Source: Hormiphora californensis (Eukaryota; Ctenophora; Tentaculata; Cydippida; Pleurobrachiidae). From it: 64,000 nucleotides of DNA. Below are positions 41,701 to 43,481 of the stretch, piece after piece. Location: positions 5,661,350-5,725,349 of the forward strand of contig CM035355.1 in the NCBI GenBank assembly GCA_020137815.1, given 5' to 3'. The translations under genes were made by a program, and so were the position numbers. The notes below the pieces were generated by a model, which was not told the DNA's origin, did not search any database, and saw only the letters and a program-made list of their open reading frames with translations. How positions within the stretch are numbered: position 1 is the first letter of the stretch; each line of letters begins with the position of its first letter.

Positions 41701-42760
41701 GGATGTTGGGGGAGGGATGTTGATACGGTGATCACATAATCGCAAAGTTATTGGCCAATTATACACTTACACGAAAGTACCAGTAGTTCCGGAAATGAGT
41801 GTGTTATTATTGTAGAAAAGGCAGTCACTGGTTGTGTTACCAGGTGATTCCTCACTTGAAACTGAGCATGTCAGAGTGACTGTGTCTCCCTCGAATGCTG
41901 CCGTATTCGCAGTCGACAAGTCGATAGCTGGGAGAGATACGAGATGATAAGACACTAATTACGGTGACTTGTCCACATACAAATAGTCATTCTAAAATCT
42001 AAACTGTTTTCGACATACGCTTTTGTACGAGCTAAAGAGGGTTGAACAAAAAACTACTAAACTCACATCTACAGGATCGGCCCGTTTCGTAGTTGGTTGT
42101 ATCGCAGGTGAAGGAGGTAGAGGAGCTTCCCTCGTAGAGGTAGTTGGTGGAACAATACTGGGTTATTGAGGTTCCATCCTCAACATTGACATCGGCAGCC
42201 GGACTAGAGGAGCCAGCGTTACCATACAGATACACCGTACACACAGCTGATGGGAGGAAGGTCATGAGATATTCAGGGGCATGATGGGCAGATCTCGAGC
42301 TGTCACTGCAATACAATTTACAGCAGAATGCACGTGATCAAGGAGCAGTCTCGGAATTGATGGGATGGGATGAATAATCATGGATTACACATACCAACAC
42401 AGTCCGTTGAGTTGTCGGTTCCAGTTGAAATTGTAGAAGTACCGGAGGGGCAATCACTGCAACTGGATTCACCGGAACTCTCCGTGTAGGTGCCAATAGC
42501 ACAATCATAGCAATCATCACTGCCCATATAGGTTCCCGCCACACACGTTGCTGCAAGGAACGGTTGGTAATGAAATTCATCCAATAATACCGGTACTATA
42601 ATTCGTTAATTAATTAATTAATTAATGTGATATGGTTATACAGACAATTAGTGCTCATTTGAATTTTCAACAGCTAACTTACTGCATGACCCGTCAACCT
42701 CTATCTGGTCATCAGCACAGTCTACCGAGGAATCAGAGCCTCCAGAGTCCCCGTCCAGAG
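78..42760 (-). CDS. giant multi-exon Ig-like/sushi/GCC2-GCC3 extracellular protein (one gene, or two or more tandem paralogues)
   Basis: About 75 exons can be followed on the minus strand, each bounded by AG and GT, with introns at domain borders in phase 1. Domain order in the direction of transcription is: short Cys exon, GCC2/GCC3, sushi, a long run of Ig-like domains, six-Cys sushi, an unrecognised Cys-rich domain, Cys exon, GCC2/GCC3, sushi, then Ig-like domains to the window edge. The domains carry many N-glycosylation sequons. No hydrophobic leader or membrane span was found, so both ends are missing or unrecognised, and the second GCC2/sushi block may start or belong to another gene. 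An adhesion or recognition receptor or matrix protein is inferred from the domains alone. Single exons are described in the entries below. Confidence 0.6.
639..914 (-). CDS. Ig-like domain, single exon
   Basis: The 276-bp phase-1 exon reads EITLSSSRVVYGDTLTLSV, then PPSVHWSVNG. It keeps the central Trp and the general Ig strand pattern but lacks the usual cysteine pair, so it is a divergent Ig-like domain. The donor is GTGAGT. Confidence 0.65.
1085..1606 (-). CDS. two Ig-like domains fused in one exon
   Basis: A 522-bp exon holds two domains with no intron between them. The first has SDITLSC, YIYWTRNG and SSYRCMAG. The second (RFVESPSDVAVANGGDGEI onward) ends with LTVSCSI. The donor was chosen as CAACAG followed by GTGTGT, because the alternative four bases further on breaks the frame. 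Confidence 0.7.
1788..2069 (-). CDS. Ig-like domain, single exon
   Basis: The 282-bp exon has KLACTAVG, ISIIWVRDG and GSYRCSARY, a canonical C-W-YxC Ig pattern. Its acceptor (TTTTCAG then CGGTA) is reiterated several times in the tandem repeat just upstream in the transcript, at 2090-2370. Confidence 0.75.
2090..2372. repeat. tandem repeat of about 40 bp carrying copies of a 3' splice site
   Basis: Units built on ACCGCTGAAAACAGGGAGTT and TGTTTGTTAGTGGGG repeat about five or six times. Read on the minus strand, each unit contains GTTTTCAGCGGT, identical to the real acceptor of the adjoining exon at 2069. Confidence 0.85.
2498..2704 (-). CDS. Ig-like domain, single short exon
   Basis: A 207-bp exon encodes HPVSQTVQLGDSATFTCVAP, YTWLIDGQE and AIVQCIAGTY, a compact Ig domain with both cysteines and the Trp. 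Confidence 0.75.
2884..3635 (-). CDS. two Ig-like domains in two exons (3198-3635, 2884-3078)
   Basis: The 438-bp exon encodes a full domain (REHSLVCAVTV, VILTWTKNN, GDYSCSATF) and the start of the next. The 195-bp exon supplies DVTLECEG, PSWRKDGDD and GGVYECSVSV. The acceptor at 3079-3080 was preferred over one at 3111 because it preserves phase. Roughly 3440-3510 is an in-frame insertion between the W and C strands with inverted-repeat character (TGTCACA/TGTGACA motifs); a cryptic intron there has no good AG. Confidence 0.68.
3766..3868. mobile_element. hairpin (foldback MITE-like) of 103 bp
   Basis: Near-perfect inverted repeat: the left arm begins GATATACAGAGTTTTTGTTA and the right arm is its reverse complement. 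It lies in the intron between exons 4077-4334 and 3198-3635. Confidence 0.75.
3889..3955. mobile_element. short AT-rich hairpin
   Basis: The arms TTGGACATAATTAGTCCA and TGGACTAATTATAATGTCCA face each other across a short loop. It directly abuts two other hairpins in the same intron. Confidence 0.6.
3996..4068. mobile_element. hairpin MITE with TA flanks, GGGTCAGCACACACC-type ends
   Basis: Inverted ends GGGTCAGCACACACCTACGC and its complement, with flanking TA on both sides suggesting a Tc1/mariner-type target duplication. The outer ends resemble those of the 53.93-kb palindrome. Confidence 0.7.
4077..4334 (-). CDS. Ig-like domain, single exon
   Basis: A 258-bp exon encodes VELTCHVTSV, SCFWSRDGV and SKYGCSVESG. 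It is the first Ig domain downstream of the left GCC2/sushi block. The donor lies only 9 bp from the hairpin element at 3996-4068. Confidence 0.75.
4464..4634 (-). CDS. sushi/CCP-like domain exon
   Basis: The 171-bp exon reads DVCMVESVAYG, ITVTCQNGYTLDG, TLNSC and TFACS. The four cysteines and the CxNGY motif fit a divergent sushi domain. Like the sushi exons at 42067-42246 and 59741-60070, it directly follows a 156-bp GCC2/GCC3 exon. Confidence 0.65.
4707..4753. repeat. short inverted repeat
   Basis: GGACTCTAGGT and ACCTAGAGTCC face each other in the intron. The nature is unknown. Confidence 0.5.
4827..5190. repeat. tandem duplications of the 3' end of the GCC2/GCC3 exon with its splice donor
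   Basis: Three near-identical partial copies (starting near 4832, 4983 and 5092), plus shorter fragments, of the last ~40 bp of exon 5191-5346. Each encodes LSEGSTTADSCQ on the minus strand and is followed by the same GTGAGTTATA donor. The copies lack an acceptor. C-rich spacers (runs of 7-13 C) separate them. Confidence 0.85.
5191..5346 (-). CDS. GCC2/GCC3 (ephrin-receptor-like) cysteine-rich exon, left copy
   Basis: A 156-bp phase-1 exon encodes CTPGSYQHGSECVSCQQGTY and SCNSCPSGTSTL, the CxxGTYQ/CxxCPxGT pattern of GCC2/GCC3 repeats found in extracellular proteins. The same exon length occurs at 42395-42550 and 59451-59606. Confidence 0.82.
5526..5612 (-). CDS. short cysteine exon
   Basis: An 87-bp exon reads ISVSETTQRSE then AVCNSGYVSLGDNC, probably contributing the first cysteines of the following GCC2/EGF-like module. 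The acceptor follows GATTCAG and the donor is GTAAGT. It resembles the exon at 59270-59335 in position. Confidence 0.6.
5794..7064 (-). CDS. unrecognised Cys-rich extracellular domain with furin-like site (exons 6895-7064, 5794-6100)
   Basis: Lengths of 170 and 307 sum to 477 bp, about 159 residues. Visible are PQAYYLTVYVGYRLPW, SCTDYWGDYL, LDCVADGDCY, then NNGCYDTAGC and SDCLLSPDTIDFSALC, ending in SSKRKRSAEGI. RKRS fits a basic proprotein-convertase site. I do not recognise the fold. It lies between a six-Cys sushi and a Cys/GCC2 block. The intron between its exons is filled by a 35-bp minisatellite. Confidence 0.6.
6119..6866. repeat. 35-bp minisatellite, about 21 copies
   Basis: The unit contains GTGTTAGGGCGATCAGTTAG and ACGAGATCAGTC. 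Units differ mainly by a G/T change (CAGTCGTG or CAGTCTTG). It is intronic, starting 19 bp past one exon and ending 29 bp before the next. Confidence 0.95.
7169..7518 (-). CDS. six-cysteine sushi/CCP domain in two exons (7409-7518, 7169-7262)
   Basis: Reads CEALSAPNYGSLSC, ATCTLSCDSGYE, then VSEYTCTDGVW and DKCYG. The APxxG, CxxGY and CxxGxW spacing is a textbook sushi pattern, with six rather than four cysteines as in selectin-type modules. The two lengths sum to 204 bp. Confidence 0.85.
7686..8115 (-). CDS. Ig-like domain in two exons (7955-8115, 7686-7806)
   Basis: Reads STIELGNTGTFTAVVDYPP, NWFFGGFEV, then LADSGTYGFAPTF. It is an Ig-like scaffold with the cysteines replaced. Lengths of 161 and 121 sum to 282. 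The acceptor-side sequence at 8100-8185 contains a tandem partial copy (GGTACCTG motifs). Confidence 0.62.
8293..9178 (-). CDS. Ig-like domain in three exons (9061-9178, 8705-8887, 8293-8381)
   Basis: Reads VLGGSTTTFYCAFEGPPQPS, IDWQYTSNTS, then YYEFKDENMN onward, then RCVATYEAFSNG. The acceptor at 8888-8889 was selected because nearer AGs break the frame; with it the three exons sum to 390 bp. The 8705 donor (GTACGTG) runs straight into a GT microsatellite. The 8293 donor region is tandemly duplicated at 8252-8316. Confidence 0.68.
8649..8701. repeat. (AC)n / (GT)n microsatellite
   Basis: About 26 AC dinucleotides. On the minus strand it is GT-rich and begins within the splice donor of the exon ending at 8705. 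Confidence 0.95.
8910..9012. mobile_element. pogo/Tc1-like MITE with TA target duplication
   Basis: Ends CAGTCGGACCCCGATTTACC and its complement, flanked by TA (8910-8911, 9011-9012). Two further internal copies of CCCCGATTTACCGG extend the left arm. Ends starting CAGT with TA flanks suit the pogo/Tigger group. It lies in an intron 22 bp from an acceptor. Confidence 0.8.
9406..10134. mobile_element. 729-bp non-autonomous DNA transposon, copy 1
   Basis: Terminal inverted repeats begin GGGTAGAAAGGGGTAAAATG, flanked by TA at 9406-9407 and 10133-10134. The interior holds several TGGGGTAAAATGGTCCA motifs in both orientations and no recognisable transposase. A nearly identical copy of the same length lies inverted at 19126-19854. 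Confidence 0.88.
10400..10718. repeat. GC-rich 18-bp minisatellite
   Basis: Variants of GGGCCGGGTGGATGCTGG repeat throughout, giving spurious long open frames on both strands. The array ends at the donor of the Ig exon at 10727. Confidence 0.93.
10727..11268 (-). CDS. Ig-like domain in two exons (11111-11268, 10727-10874)
   Basis: Reads TSFTIEGGSLTITAIALSGS, VTWKQNGYQI, then EITVSIICGDFVG. Lengths of 158 and 148 sum to 306. The donor context TATACCTCTG is repeated several times in the intron at 10998-11115, again duplicating an exon end. Confidence 0.7.
11390..11683 (-). CDS. Ig-like domain, single exon
   Basis: A 294-bp exon encodes VGDQLTITCVGSGVPSGVS, AAVWTLDDS and SGDYQCIIAYDG, a full canonical Ig pattern. 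The acceptor sits beside a run of about 12 G. Confidence 0.78.
11832..12349 (-). pseudogene. Ig-like domain in two exons (12167-12349, 11832-11952) with a +1 frameshift
   Basis: The first exon starts VDISEDDIVVNGNDIVVSC and then leaves the Ig frame. The reading ASVEWSSDSGLTLTDTISVN resumes one base out of phase. Removing one A of the AAA at 12277-12279 restores both the reading and the length sum (182 + 121 = 303). The second exon, SILTLESGHSSYGAGNYTC, is intact. It may be a decayed domain or a sequencing error. Confidence 0.65.
12632..12937 (-). CDS. Ig-like domain, single exon
   Basis: A 306-bp exon reads SASETTTFTCTVDSLLSSD, NITWSFGSV and TQTITCSLQS. ACATACCCATGTT, which includes the donor, is duplicated about 30 bp downstream in the intron. 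Confidence 0.75.
13077..13388 (-). CDS. Ig-like domain, single exon, related to the module domains
   Basis: A 312-bp exon reads NTLEDIVVECNITGITTDIT, TPTWSGTNL and ASFDITCSTGF. It resembles the A and E domains of the adjoining array and may be an older divergent member. Confidence 0.76.
13490..15439 (-). CDS. five-Ig module, copy 1 (exons E1-D1-C1-B1-A1)
   Basis: Exons in transcript order: E 15107-15439 (333 bp), D 14697-15017 (321), C 14284-14613 (330), B 13897-14178 (282), A 13490-13807 (318). All are phase 1-1, one Ig-like domain each. Signatures: E SITFTCMITGITRNVTVEWD; D ATITCKLTDIVEDYDISFES; C YTFTCLVEGILSSKTLTLSS; B TSFNCTITGLLESRDVVFSG; A TATVTCTFDGLVNQTTMEWD. A and E keep the core Trp; B, C and D lack it. 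Most domains carry N-glycosylation sequons. This is the most divergent of the four copies, especially in D. Confidence 0.88.
15573..17571 (-). CDS. five-Ig module, copy 2 (exons E2-D2-C2-B2-A2)
   Basis: Exons: E 17239-17571, D 16779-17099, C 16372-16701, B 15995-16276, A 15573-15890, with lengths 333, 321, 330, 282 and 318 exactly as in copy 1. The D/E intron shares a block (GCAGTAGACAGGAACCAACC region) with copy 4, so homology extends into introns. The intron between A2 and E1 keeps the empty-site sequence matching the transposon insertion at 17.65 kb. Confidence 0.9.
19126..19854. mobile_element. 729-bp non-autonomous DNA transposon, copy 2 (inverted, nested)
   Basis: Same ends (GGGTAGAAAGGGGTAAAATG) and TA flanks as 9406-10134, in the opposite orientation and nearly identical throughout. 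It is nested inside the 3-kb element. Confidence 0.88.
19878..20223. mobile_element. hairpin element inside the 3-kb transposon
   Basis: The arms run from near TTATCGAGCTAAATCA to TGATTTAGCTCAATAAA, including AATAATTTGGGGTCCCTCAT and its complement. The loop is about 100 bp. Confidence 0.65.
20700..22642 (-). CDS. five-Ig module, copy 3 (exons E3-D3-C3-B3-A3)
   Basis: Exons: E 22310-22642, D 21912-22232, C 21505-21834, B 21122-21403, A 20700-21017, with the same five lengths as the other copies. Small differences: the B3 donor context is CCAT-GTAAGTA, and A3 has YYGLN where the other copies have DYGLN. The D/E intron differs from that of copies 2 and 4. Confidence 0.9.
22714..22857. mobile_element. 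140-bp hairpin MITE with TA target duplication
   Basis: The arms GTGGAAGCTCTTACGGTATT and its complement enclose a short loop, flanked by TA at both sides. It lies in the intron joining module copies 3 and 4 and is absent from the equivalent introns. Confidence 0.85.
22914..24890 (-). CDS. five-Ig module, copy 4 (exons E4-D4-C4-B4-A4)
   Basis: Exons: E 24558-24890, D 24108-24428, C 23699-24028, B 23323-23604, A 22914-23231, with lengths 333, 321, 330, 282 and 318. It is the first copy met in the transcript. E4 differs modestly from the others (VIYGLDATDG where others have IIGLNATDG). Confidence 0.9.
25012..25324 (-). pseudogene. A-type Ig-like exon with a +1 frameshift
   Basis: Homologous to module domain A: YSFNCSFDGLLKTETIDW at the start and STVDVTVLTPG at the end. 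The frame changes between GSGFT and ISQGSQADEQQ near 25168-25170, and the exon is 313 bp instead of 312. One extra base therefore breaks it, unless it is an assembly error. Confidence 0.7.
25431..25766 (-). CDS. Ig-like domain, single exon, related to the module domains
   Basis: A 336-bp exon reads NSTFTCVTSNISQARVVEWA, SGLTASVAGID and GDYNISCYPELD, closest to the B/C types. The acceptor TCCATAGCAAC is repeated in the neighbouring intron (GTTGCTATGGAG motifs, 25760-25830). Confidence 0.75.
26018..26060. repeat. perfect short hairpin
   Basis: TTGTTGAGTAAGGGGGAAGA and its complement meet with almost no loop. It is intronic. Confidence 0.7.
26192..26668 (-). CDS. Ig-like domain in two exons (26472-26668, 26192-26282)
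   Basis: Reads TIDTLEQYVLTCEVSLVSDA, DVVWEAAGS, then NPLTCECLVDD. Lengths of 197 and 91 sum to 288. A GGTGGGTGGGG repeat (26370-26460) fills the intron. Confidence 0.72.
26370..26462. repeat. G-rich GGTGGGTGGAGG simple repeat
   Basis: Tandem GTGGGTGGGGTGGGTGGAGG units in an intron ending at a splice donor. G-quadruplex potential is plausible from the sequence. Confidence 0.85.
26778..27192 (-). CDS. Ig-like domain in two exons (27046-27192, 26778-26945)
   Basis: Reads ESDYVFTCGFFSDSEAATDV, NWFKYGESD, then LTIRNVTDVDEAYYYCQMTY, a well-conserved V-set-like pattern with DEAxYYC. Each exon is a multiple of three (147 and 168). Confidence 0.8.
27297..27566 (-). CDS. Ig-like domain, single exon
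   Basis: A 270-bp exon reads TLDSNVTLVYTWSNVNDS, VETGTTLTISVNGVD and TEYRVMAEKG. It has an Ig/FN-like strand pattern and lacks the paired cysteines. Confidence 0.65.
27643..27775. repeat. 19-bp tandem repeat with a palindromic core
   Basis: GAGACTCGAGTCTGAACAA repeats about seven times. Each unit contains the palindrome GACTCGAGTC. Confidence 0.92.
27858..28444 (-). CDS. Ig-like domain in two exons (28351-28444, 27858-28063)
   Basis: Reads PYGGDSVTMSCAAFANSE, IGWYMDGTAI, then EDGDEADYDCFAEYDG, a canonical Ig domain. Lengths of 94 and 206 sum to 300. The intron carries a degraded pogo-like MITE. Confidence 0.8.
28131..28205. mobile_element. degraded pogo-like MITE
   Basis: The ends CAGGTCGGACTCCGATTTAC and GGTCTGACTG match the 8910-9012 family with mismatches. 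No clear target duplication remains. Confidence 0.6.
28535..29049 (-). pseudogene. Ig-like domain in two exons (28815-29049, 28535-28628) with a +1 frameshift
   Basis: Reads SSTLTLSCDATVPSGEG then meets a stop. SDGEQATASESGGRVTLDHA resumes one base out of frame, followed by DDEWWCVFNSSSDY. The four exons of this and the preceding unit sum to 565 bp, one more than a multiple of three. The extra base lies near 28876-28890. It may be real or a sequencing error. Confidence 0.58.
29266..29962 (-). CDS. Ig-like domain in two exons (29883-29962, 29266-29421)
   Basis: Reads FTTTITCEFDSDTP then DSVVWYYNDTEF and ATMDNITCK. Intron positions are phase 0 inside the domain. The donor at 29265-29264 is GTTTGA, a weak match. 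A minisatellite fills the intron. Confidence 0.65.
29496..29813. repeat. 11-bp GATTAGAGGGA minisatellite
   Basis: Roughly 28 imperfect copies of GAGATTAGAGG in the intron between exons 29883-29962 and 29266-29421. Confidence 0.93.
30140..30576 (-). CDS. Ig-like domain in two exons (30469-30576, 30140-30295)
   Basis: Reads NDATVSCSVETILSAAPTIS, WE, then TPITCMIVFLESS. Lengths of 108 and 156 sum to 264. The acceptor of the first exon (CTCTCCTCAGATATC) is copied in the tandem repeat at 30577-30790. Confidence 0.7.
30577..30800. repeat. ~52-bp tandem repeat with reiterated splice acceptors
   Basis: About four copies of a unit holding GGTGATATCTGAGGAGAGAG and GGGTGATATCAGATCTGATT. On the minus strand each carries CTCTCCTCAGATATC, the acceptor of exon 30469-30576. 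Confidence 0.88.
30838..31089. repeat. 27-bp tandem repeat with reiterated splice donors
   Basis: Nine or so units built on TTGGTGATCACCGATAGATT plus CACTTAC. On the minus strand most units contain GTAAGTGAATC or GTTAGTGAATC, copying the donor of exon 31090-31185 that borders the array. The core TGGTGATCACC is palindromic. Confidence 0.9.
31090..32249 (-). CDS. two Ig-like domains in three exons (32150-32249, 31664-32064, 31090-31185)
   Basis: Reads AGVAITLACDYIGDEPSDIT, W, then YIHEGTFECNATT, then DADKTFTCWLTTTTTVSSYD, then NSTFYCAILDGD. The sum is 597 bp. The 31664 donor context (CATTCAATTCCCTAATTGAT, with GTAGGGATC on the minus strand) is tandemly copied at 31606-31663. Confidence 0.75.
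31488..31568. mobile_element. 81-bp hairpin element
   Basis: The arms ATATCTTCACCTTCAAGTAG and its near-complement enclose about 30 bp. It is intronic. Confidence 0.65.
32389..33126 (-). CDS. two Ig-like domains in three exons (33030-33126, 32845-32932, 32389-32725)
   Basis: Reads AEINITCSVFGDEEATVSW, then YQDGSVNSDSS, then DTIYSCSFVFA with the domain boundary inside the 337-bp exon, then GSSVLVTCILSNG and EEYYCLSAAG. The sum is 522 bp with intron phases 2 and 0 inside the domain. Confidence 0.76.
33226..33345. repeat. 39-bp tandem repeat copying an exon end and its donor
   Basis: ACAAATGGGTGTAACGGTTA plus CCATGGTAACCTAGATACTT repeats two to three times. The minus-strand ATTTGTAAGTATCT is the donor of exon 33313-33414, so extra donors lie downstream of the real one. 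Confidence 0.85.
33313..33888 (-). CDS. Ig-like domain in three exons (33785-33888, 33530-33608, 33313-33414)
   Basis: Reads YYSGTITLTCTVETLDNLDS, IAWTN, then ATVSSTETEIGDDTQSTIEI, then QYECEATFTENG. Lengths of 104, 79 and 102 sum to 285. A partial copy of the 33785 donor context lies at 33748-33770. Confidence 0.72.
34036..34161. mobile_element. hAT-like MITE copy 1 with 8-bp target duplication
   Basis: A 110-bp element (34044-34153) whose right end is GGTCGGTTCCTG and whose left end is CAAGAACCGACC, flanked by GTTATCAC on both sides. CAG-type ends with 8-bp duplications are typical of hAT elements. The right flank abuts a splice donor at 34166. Confidence 0.85.
34166..34859 (-). CDS. Ig-like domain in two exons (34685-34859, 34166-34278)
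   Basis: Reads STYSLTCQCQFEDSTTGTIE, WYLNSTLVDSG, then NQTYTCSCVEADSG. Lengths of 175 and 113 sum to 288. A partial duplicate of the second exon (GTCTGGTTACCGTTAGACTC) lies upstream in the intron at 34300-34350. Confidence 0.76.
34498..34622. mobile_element. hAT-like MITE copy 2 with 8-bp target duplication
   Basis: CAGGAACCGACCGAATCAGG starts the element at 34506, which ends at 34614 with its complement. It is flanked by ATATGGAG on both sides, and is the second copy within 500 bp in the same intron region. Confidence 0.9.
35154..35847 (-). CDS. Ig-like domain in two exons (35700-35847, 35154-35329)
   Basis: Reads YYKGEAATLTFTALISYPDE, MDWGAPSS, then TSVLEITGLDASEGIIQFDP. The Ig strand pattern is kept but the cysteines are lost. 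Lengths of 148 and 176 sum to 324. Confidence 0.66.
35345..35476. repeat. 11-bp TTAAGTGGTTA tandem repeat
   Basis: About eleven imperfect copies of TATTAAGTGGT or TACTAAGTGGT, beginning 16 bp from the acceptor of exon 35154-35329. Confidence 0.9.
36022..36235. repeat. 29-bp tandem repeat containing ATTGG boxes
   Basis: Seven copies of a 29-bp unit that contains GAGCTGTGATTGGTCGAAAC, alternating TCG/TTG at one site. It lies in an intron just past the exon with its donor at 36285. Confidence 0.92.
36285..37048 (-). CDS. Ig-like domain in two exons (36924-37048, 36285-36441)
   Basis: Reads NNFTVSATIYASEELDHVTW, TANGTVIDV, then STSTFVCTAYFDDG. Lengths of 125 and 157 sum to 282. Only one of the paired cysteines is present. 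Confidence 0.68.
37192..39235 (-). CDS. Ig-like domain in two exons (39083-39235, 37192-37362) split by a foldback element
   Basis: Reads GGSITLTAVFKGEPDSVEWE, then VITGLESTDEGLYRCTANYS. Lengths of 153 and 171 sum to 324. The internal intron hosts the 1.47-kb palindrome at 37550-39017. The donor CACTTACAGTATATAG is duplicated 32 bp apart (37159 and 37192). Confidence 0.74.
37546..39021. mobile_element. 1.47-kb foldback transposon (long terminal inverted repeats)
   Basis: Element 37550-39017 is one near-perfect palindrome with arms of about 700 bp. It starts CACGGTGCTCCTGAAGGACG, with its complement at the right end, and the centre is near 38283. It is flanked by TGCT at 37546-37549 and 39018-39021, a possible 4-bp target duplication. 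No transposase was recognised. Confidence 0.88.
39352..39892 (-). CDS. Ig-like domain in two exons (39740-39892, 39352-39504)
   Basis: Reads EVGDAVTLSCAVDTPSNSSF, FQWYLSGSEI, then VSDSGQYSCVVTYGD, a canonical Ig domain. Two exons of 153 bp each. The reading is among the best conserved in the gene. Confidence 0.82.
40064..40491 (-). CDS. Ig-like domain in two exons (40341-40491, 40064-40182)
   Basis: Reads SATSTLTCYAKGSATFAW, SPSPDSTAV, then STATITCTATSLNTSSSE. Lengths of 151 and 119 sum to 270. Confidence 0.74.
40659..41153 (-). CDS. Ig-like domain in two exons (41022-41153, 40659-40808)
   Basis: Reads KEGEAVTLSCVYTNSDDYSV, VEWYLDGTSI, then SMSDTDEGDYTCEVTYF, a fully canonical Ig domain. 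Lengths of 132 and 150 sum to 282. Confidence 0.84.
41560..41927 (-). CDS. Ig-like domain in two exons (41771-41927, 41560-41690)
   Basis: Reads FEGDTVTLTCSVSSEESPGN, SDCLFYNNNTL, then ASDTDYNCEVVFSGDS. Lengths of 157 and 131 sum to 288. It is the first Ig domain after the 5' sushi exon. Confidence 0.8.
42067..42246 (-). CDS. sushi-like domain exon
   Basis: A 180-bp phase-1 exon reads AVCTVYLYGNAG, SITQYCSTNYLYEG, STSFTCDTTNYETGRSCR. The four cysteines and spacing fit a divergent sushi. It follows a GCC2/GCC3 exon as in the two other cassettes. Confidence 0.65.
42395..42550 (-). CDS. GCC2/GCC3 cysteine-rich exon, 5' copy
   Basis: A 156-bp phase-1 exon reads CVAGTYMGSDDCYDCAIGTY and SSCSDCPSGTSTI. 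Length and motif match the exons at 5191-5346 and 59451-59606. Confidence 0.82.
42683..42760 (-). CDS. short acidic cysteine exon, most 5' exon seen on the minus strand
   Basis: A 78-bp phase-1 exon encodes LDGDSGGSDSSVDCADDQIE and VDGSC. An LDL-receptor-A remnant is possible but unproven. The acceptor follows AATTCCCAG and the donor is GTAAGTTAG. No upstream exon or start codon was identified. Confidence 0.5.
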
Positions 42761-42918
42761 CTGGGAATTATTATTATTACTGGGAATTCCAGAGCTGGGA
42801 AAAGGTGAATTTACAAAGATTGTAACAGTAGACCGTGATATTTTATAGTAGCAAATGTATGTCCAATCAAAACAGGAAACCTGATTTATCGGGAGAATAA
42901 ACTTCCCCCGATTATATA

Positions 42919-42991
42919 TACTGCAGGCAGCCCGATTTACCGGACAAAACCCTTTTCCCCGAGCATCCCGGTAAATCGGGGTCCCACAGTA
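42919..42991. mobile_element. pogo-like MITE, third copy
   Basis: GCAGCCCGATTTACCGG and CCGGTAAATCGGGGTCCCAC face each other, with TA on both sides. A partial relative (CTGATTTATCGGGAG) lies at 42881-42914. Confidence 0.68.
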
Positions 42992-43481
42992 TTGCTAAAC
43001 TTACAAAAGGTACTGATGCCAGTGATCAGAAAAGAAAAGATTACAAATGCCCTCATCCGGCACGATCAATATATCAAATATGAATAAAAGTGTGTTTTAT
43101 CGTGAAGCAAACAGATTTGAATCGTGAAATAGATTCAATGCAGTATACTCGTAGCATCAGATGCTATAAAGGCCACGTGACTGTGAGCTTGTTAGATGCA
43201 CGGGGAGGGGGAATCAAGAGTAACATGCACTGTTCGTGAACTTGCTTTGAAGTTTCCTTCATCTCACACTTCACAGTCGACGCTCAGCCCTCTCTTTCTC
43301 CCTCTCTTTCTTTAAATCGTTTTTTTCTCACAGTGGGAGAACCTCCGATGCAGGTGGCGATGCATGGAATCTGGAGCTTCATATTTAACAAATGGTCATC
43401 ACATGGCCACATGCTCCTTTATCAAAGTACTCCAGCATCCATGGTTCCGGTATCGGTACTGAAACTAGTGCATGCTGAAAC
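42992..43481. other. no gene recognised
   Basis: AT-rich spacer upstream of the minus-strand gene. No exon, promoter element or repeat could be supported. The promoter of the minus-strand gene could be here or further right. Confidence 0.4.
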
